Shown in pieces: positions 5,783 through 6,623 of a stretch of 6,623 nt of DNA. The position numbers were made by a program, and so were the translations under genes. Origin of the DNA: Campylobacterota bacterium (GTDB lineage: Bacteria > Campylobacterota > Campylobacteria > Campylobacterales > Sulfurovaceae); the NCBI GenBank assembly GCA_003646525.1, contig QMKU01000073.1:1-6623 (forward strand). Direction: 5' to 3'. Below the pieces are notes generated by a model, which ran no database searches, was not told where the DNA came from, and worked only from the letters and a program-made list of their open reading frames with translations. How positions within the stretch are numbered: position 1 is the first letter of the stretch; every line of letters begins with the position of its first letter.

Positions 5783-6502
5783 TTACATCTCGAATGGGTT
5801 TTTAGAATTTGTGATTATAGCCAAAAGAGGTAAAACTTTCAACTCTTCAGCCAAAACCTCAGCAAAAAACTGCTCACTTTCATAATGACCGATCTCAATA
5901 AGCATCAGATTCTGTACTTTAGCCTTCATCGCATCATGGTACTTAATATCTCCTGTCAAAAAACAGTCGCTCTCCACACTATCCATCAGGGAAGCACCTG
6001 CTCCTGTCGTTAGCGTGATGCTCCGTATCTCTTCCTTCGGTGCAACAACTTTCATCACAGATAAGCCCAATCGATCCTGAATATGAGACAATAACTCTTC
6101 TCTTTTCCACTCTCCTTCTGTAGTACAAAAAAAGGCATCTTGTTTGGTCACTTTGAAGCCAAGAATTTTTTCAAAAACATAACGATTGAGATGTGTTAAG
6201 TCGAAATTGGTATGCATTGCAATCAGTGACTGTCTTTTTTTGATCATGATTTCGATAAGTTTCGCTGGATACTTAGAAAAGTCCAGAGCACTCAACCCAC
6301 CAAATATCAAAGGGTGATGCACAATAAAAAGCACCCCCTCATCACTCTCTTCGAGTAGAGCTTCATCGACATCCAAACTCAACACAACCTGATCGATTTC
6401 CCTAGACATTTCACCGATCAACATCCCACTATTGTCCCACTTCTCTTGGAGTTCGAAAGGACTCAGTTCCTTTAGAAAATCATATATTTCTTGGAGTTTC
6501 AT
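5783..6502 (-). CDS. Nif3-like dinuclear metal-centre protein (YbgI/DUF34 family)
   Basis: The 239-residue protein matches the compact bacterial Nif3/YbgI form. Metal ligands expected from E. coli YbgI are all visible: the His62-His63 pair in VHHPLIFGG (61-69), Asp101 in HTNFD (97-101), and His206 and Glu210 in GHYESE (205-210). The N-terminal KWDNSGMLIG (21-30) is the family's WDNxGLxxG motif, and TGDIKYHD (183-190) is the other conserved strand. The family's reaction is not settled; proposals include GTP cyclohydrolase I-type chemistry and metal handling, so no function is assigned. AGGAT about 6 nt upstream supports the ATG. Its start overlaps the upstream stop as ATGA (4 nt). In C. jejuni and H. 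pylori the homologue lies between glyQ and the zinc-ribbon gene. Confidence 0.94.
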   Translation of the reverse strand: MKLQEIYDFLKELSPFELQEKWDNSGMLIGEMSREIDQVVLSLDVDEALLEESDEGVLFIVHHPLIFGGLSALDFSKYPAKLIEIMIKKRQSLIAMHTNFDLTHLNRYVFEKILGFKVTKQDAFFCTTEGEWKREELLSHIQDRLGLSVMKVVAPKEEIRSITLTTGAGASLMDSVESDCFLTGDIKYHDAMKAKVQNLMLIEIGHYESEQFFAEVLAEELKVLPLLAIITNSKNPFEM

Positions 6503-6623
6503 GTTTTTATCCTAATTTGTGGTAATTCCTCTTTGAATTCCCTATCAATCTTATGTATCTCTTTTCGTATAACATCTCGTTTTTTATAAGCCTCTTCAAA
6601 ACAAAAAAGTTTAAACTCATCCA
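6499..6623 (-). CDS. C-terminal end of an unidentified protein, cut by window edge
   Basis: Forty codons are visible before a TGA at 6501-6499 that overlaps the Nif3-family ATG by 4 nt (ATGA). The tail is strongly charged and probably helical (FEEAYKKRDVIRKEIHKI, then DREFKEELPQIRIKT). I do not recognise it, and it does not look like the C-terminus of GlyQ, which occupies this place in C. jejuni and H. pylori. A second frame on the same strand is also open here, ending at 6507, but its codons are less protein-like (fewer G-starting codons). I chose this frame for its codon pattern and the coupled ATGA junction. The gene is probably co-transcribed with the downstream cluster. Confidence 0.55.
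   Translation of the reverse strand, partial: DEFKLFCFEEAYKKRDVIRKEIHKIDREFKEELPQIRIKT

Noticed and set aside
6507..6623. Alternative minus-strand frame ending in TAA at 6507
   Set aside because: Open for 38 codons, but fewer G-first codons and less protein-like than the frame ending at 6499, which forms a normal ATGA junction.
1..6623. Mobile element, CRISPR array, tRNA/rRNA gene, or novel defence system
   Set aside because: No direct repeats with spacers, transposase or integrase motifs, tRNA-like folds or horizontally acquired composition were seen; nearly all bases belong to conserved minus-strand housekeeping genes.

Overview
The window looks like a core chromosomal housekeeping region of a Campylobacterota (Epsilonproteobacteria) bacterium, possibly a free-living Sulfurovum- or Sulfurimonas-like one. 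This rests on gene order: from memory, the run nif3-like / zinc-ribbon coiled-coil protein / waaA / rluA-type pseudouridine synthase / ffh / rpsP / khpA / rimM / trmD matches the order in Campylobacter jejuni (around Cj0705-Cj0713), and the first four genes also match Helicobacter pylori (around HP0956-HP0959). Protein details fit, such as Ffh with a DLQRLAAVEQL box. The genus is a guess.

Every gene I can support lies on the minus strand, so transcription runs from high to low coordinates. The first cluster (6623 to 3134) holds the end of an unidentified gene, then the Nif3-family metal protein, the FlgZ/HP0958-like zinc-ribbon protein, Kdo transferase WaaA and a short RluA-family pseudouridine synthase. 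Its junctions are tight: a 4-nt overlap, a 17-nt gap, directly abutting genes, and a 17-nt overlap. This indicates one transcript with translational coupling. A 92-nt gap with a possible promoter precedes ffh, the signal-recognition-particle GTPase (3041 to 1677). A 189-nt gap, the longest non-coding stretch, carries a good extended -10 promoter and an AT-rich leader hairpin. It leads into the ribosome and tRNA maturation operon rpsP-khpA-rimM-trmD (1487 to 1), where gaps are 5 and 2 nt and the last two genes share one base. trmD is cut by the window edge.

The genes cover envelope building (WaaA), membrane protein targeting (Ffh), rRNA modification (RluA-like), 30S assembly (S16, RimM, probably KhpA) and tRNA modification (TrmD). 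The FlgZ-like protein may tie the cluster to flagellar gene control.

I see no mobile element, CRISPR array, tRNA, rRNA or defence system, and nothing that amounts to a new biological system. The items most worth a second look are small: a 22-codon open frame overlapping a hairpin in the rpsP leader and stopping one base before rpsP, non-ATG starts for waaA and khpA, a compact RluA-type enzyme lacking the usual loop before its catalytic motif, and an unidentified gene where glyQ sits in the relatives I recall.
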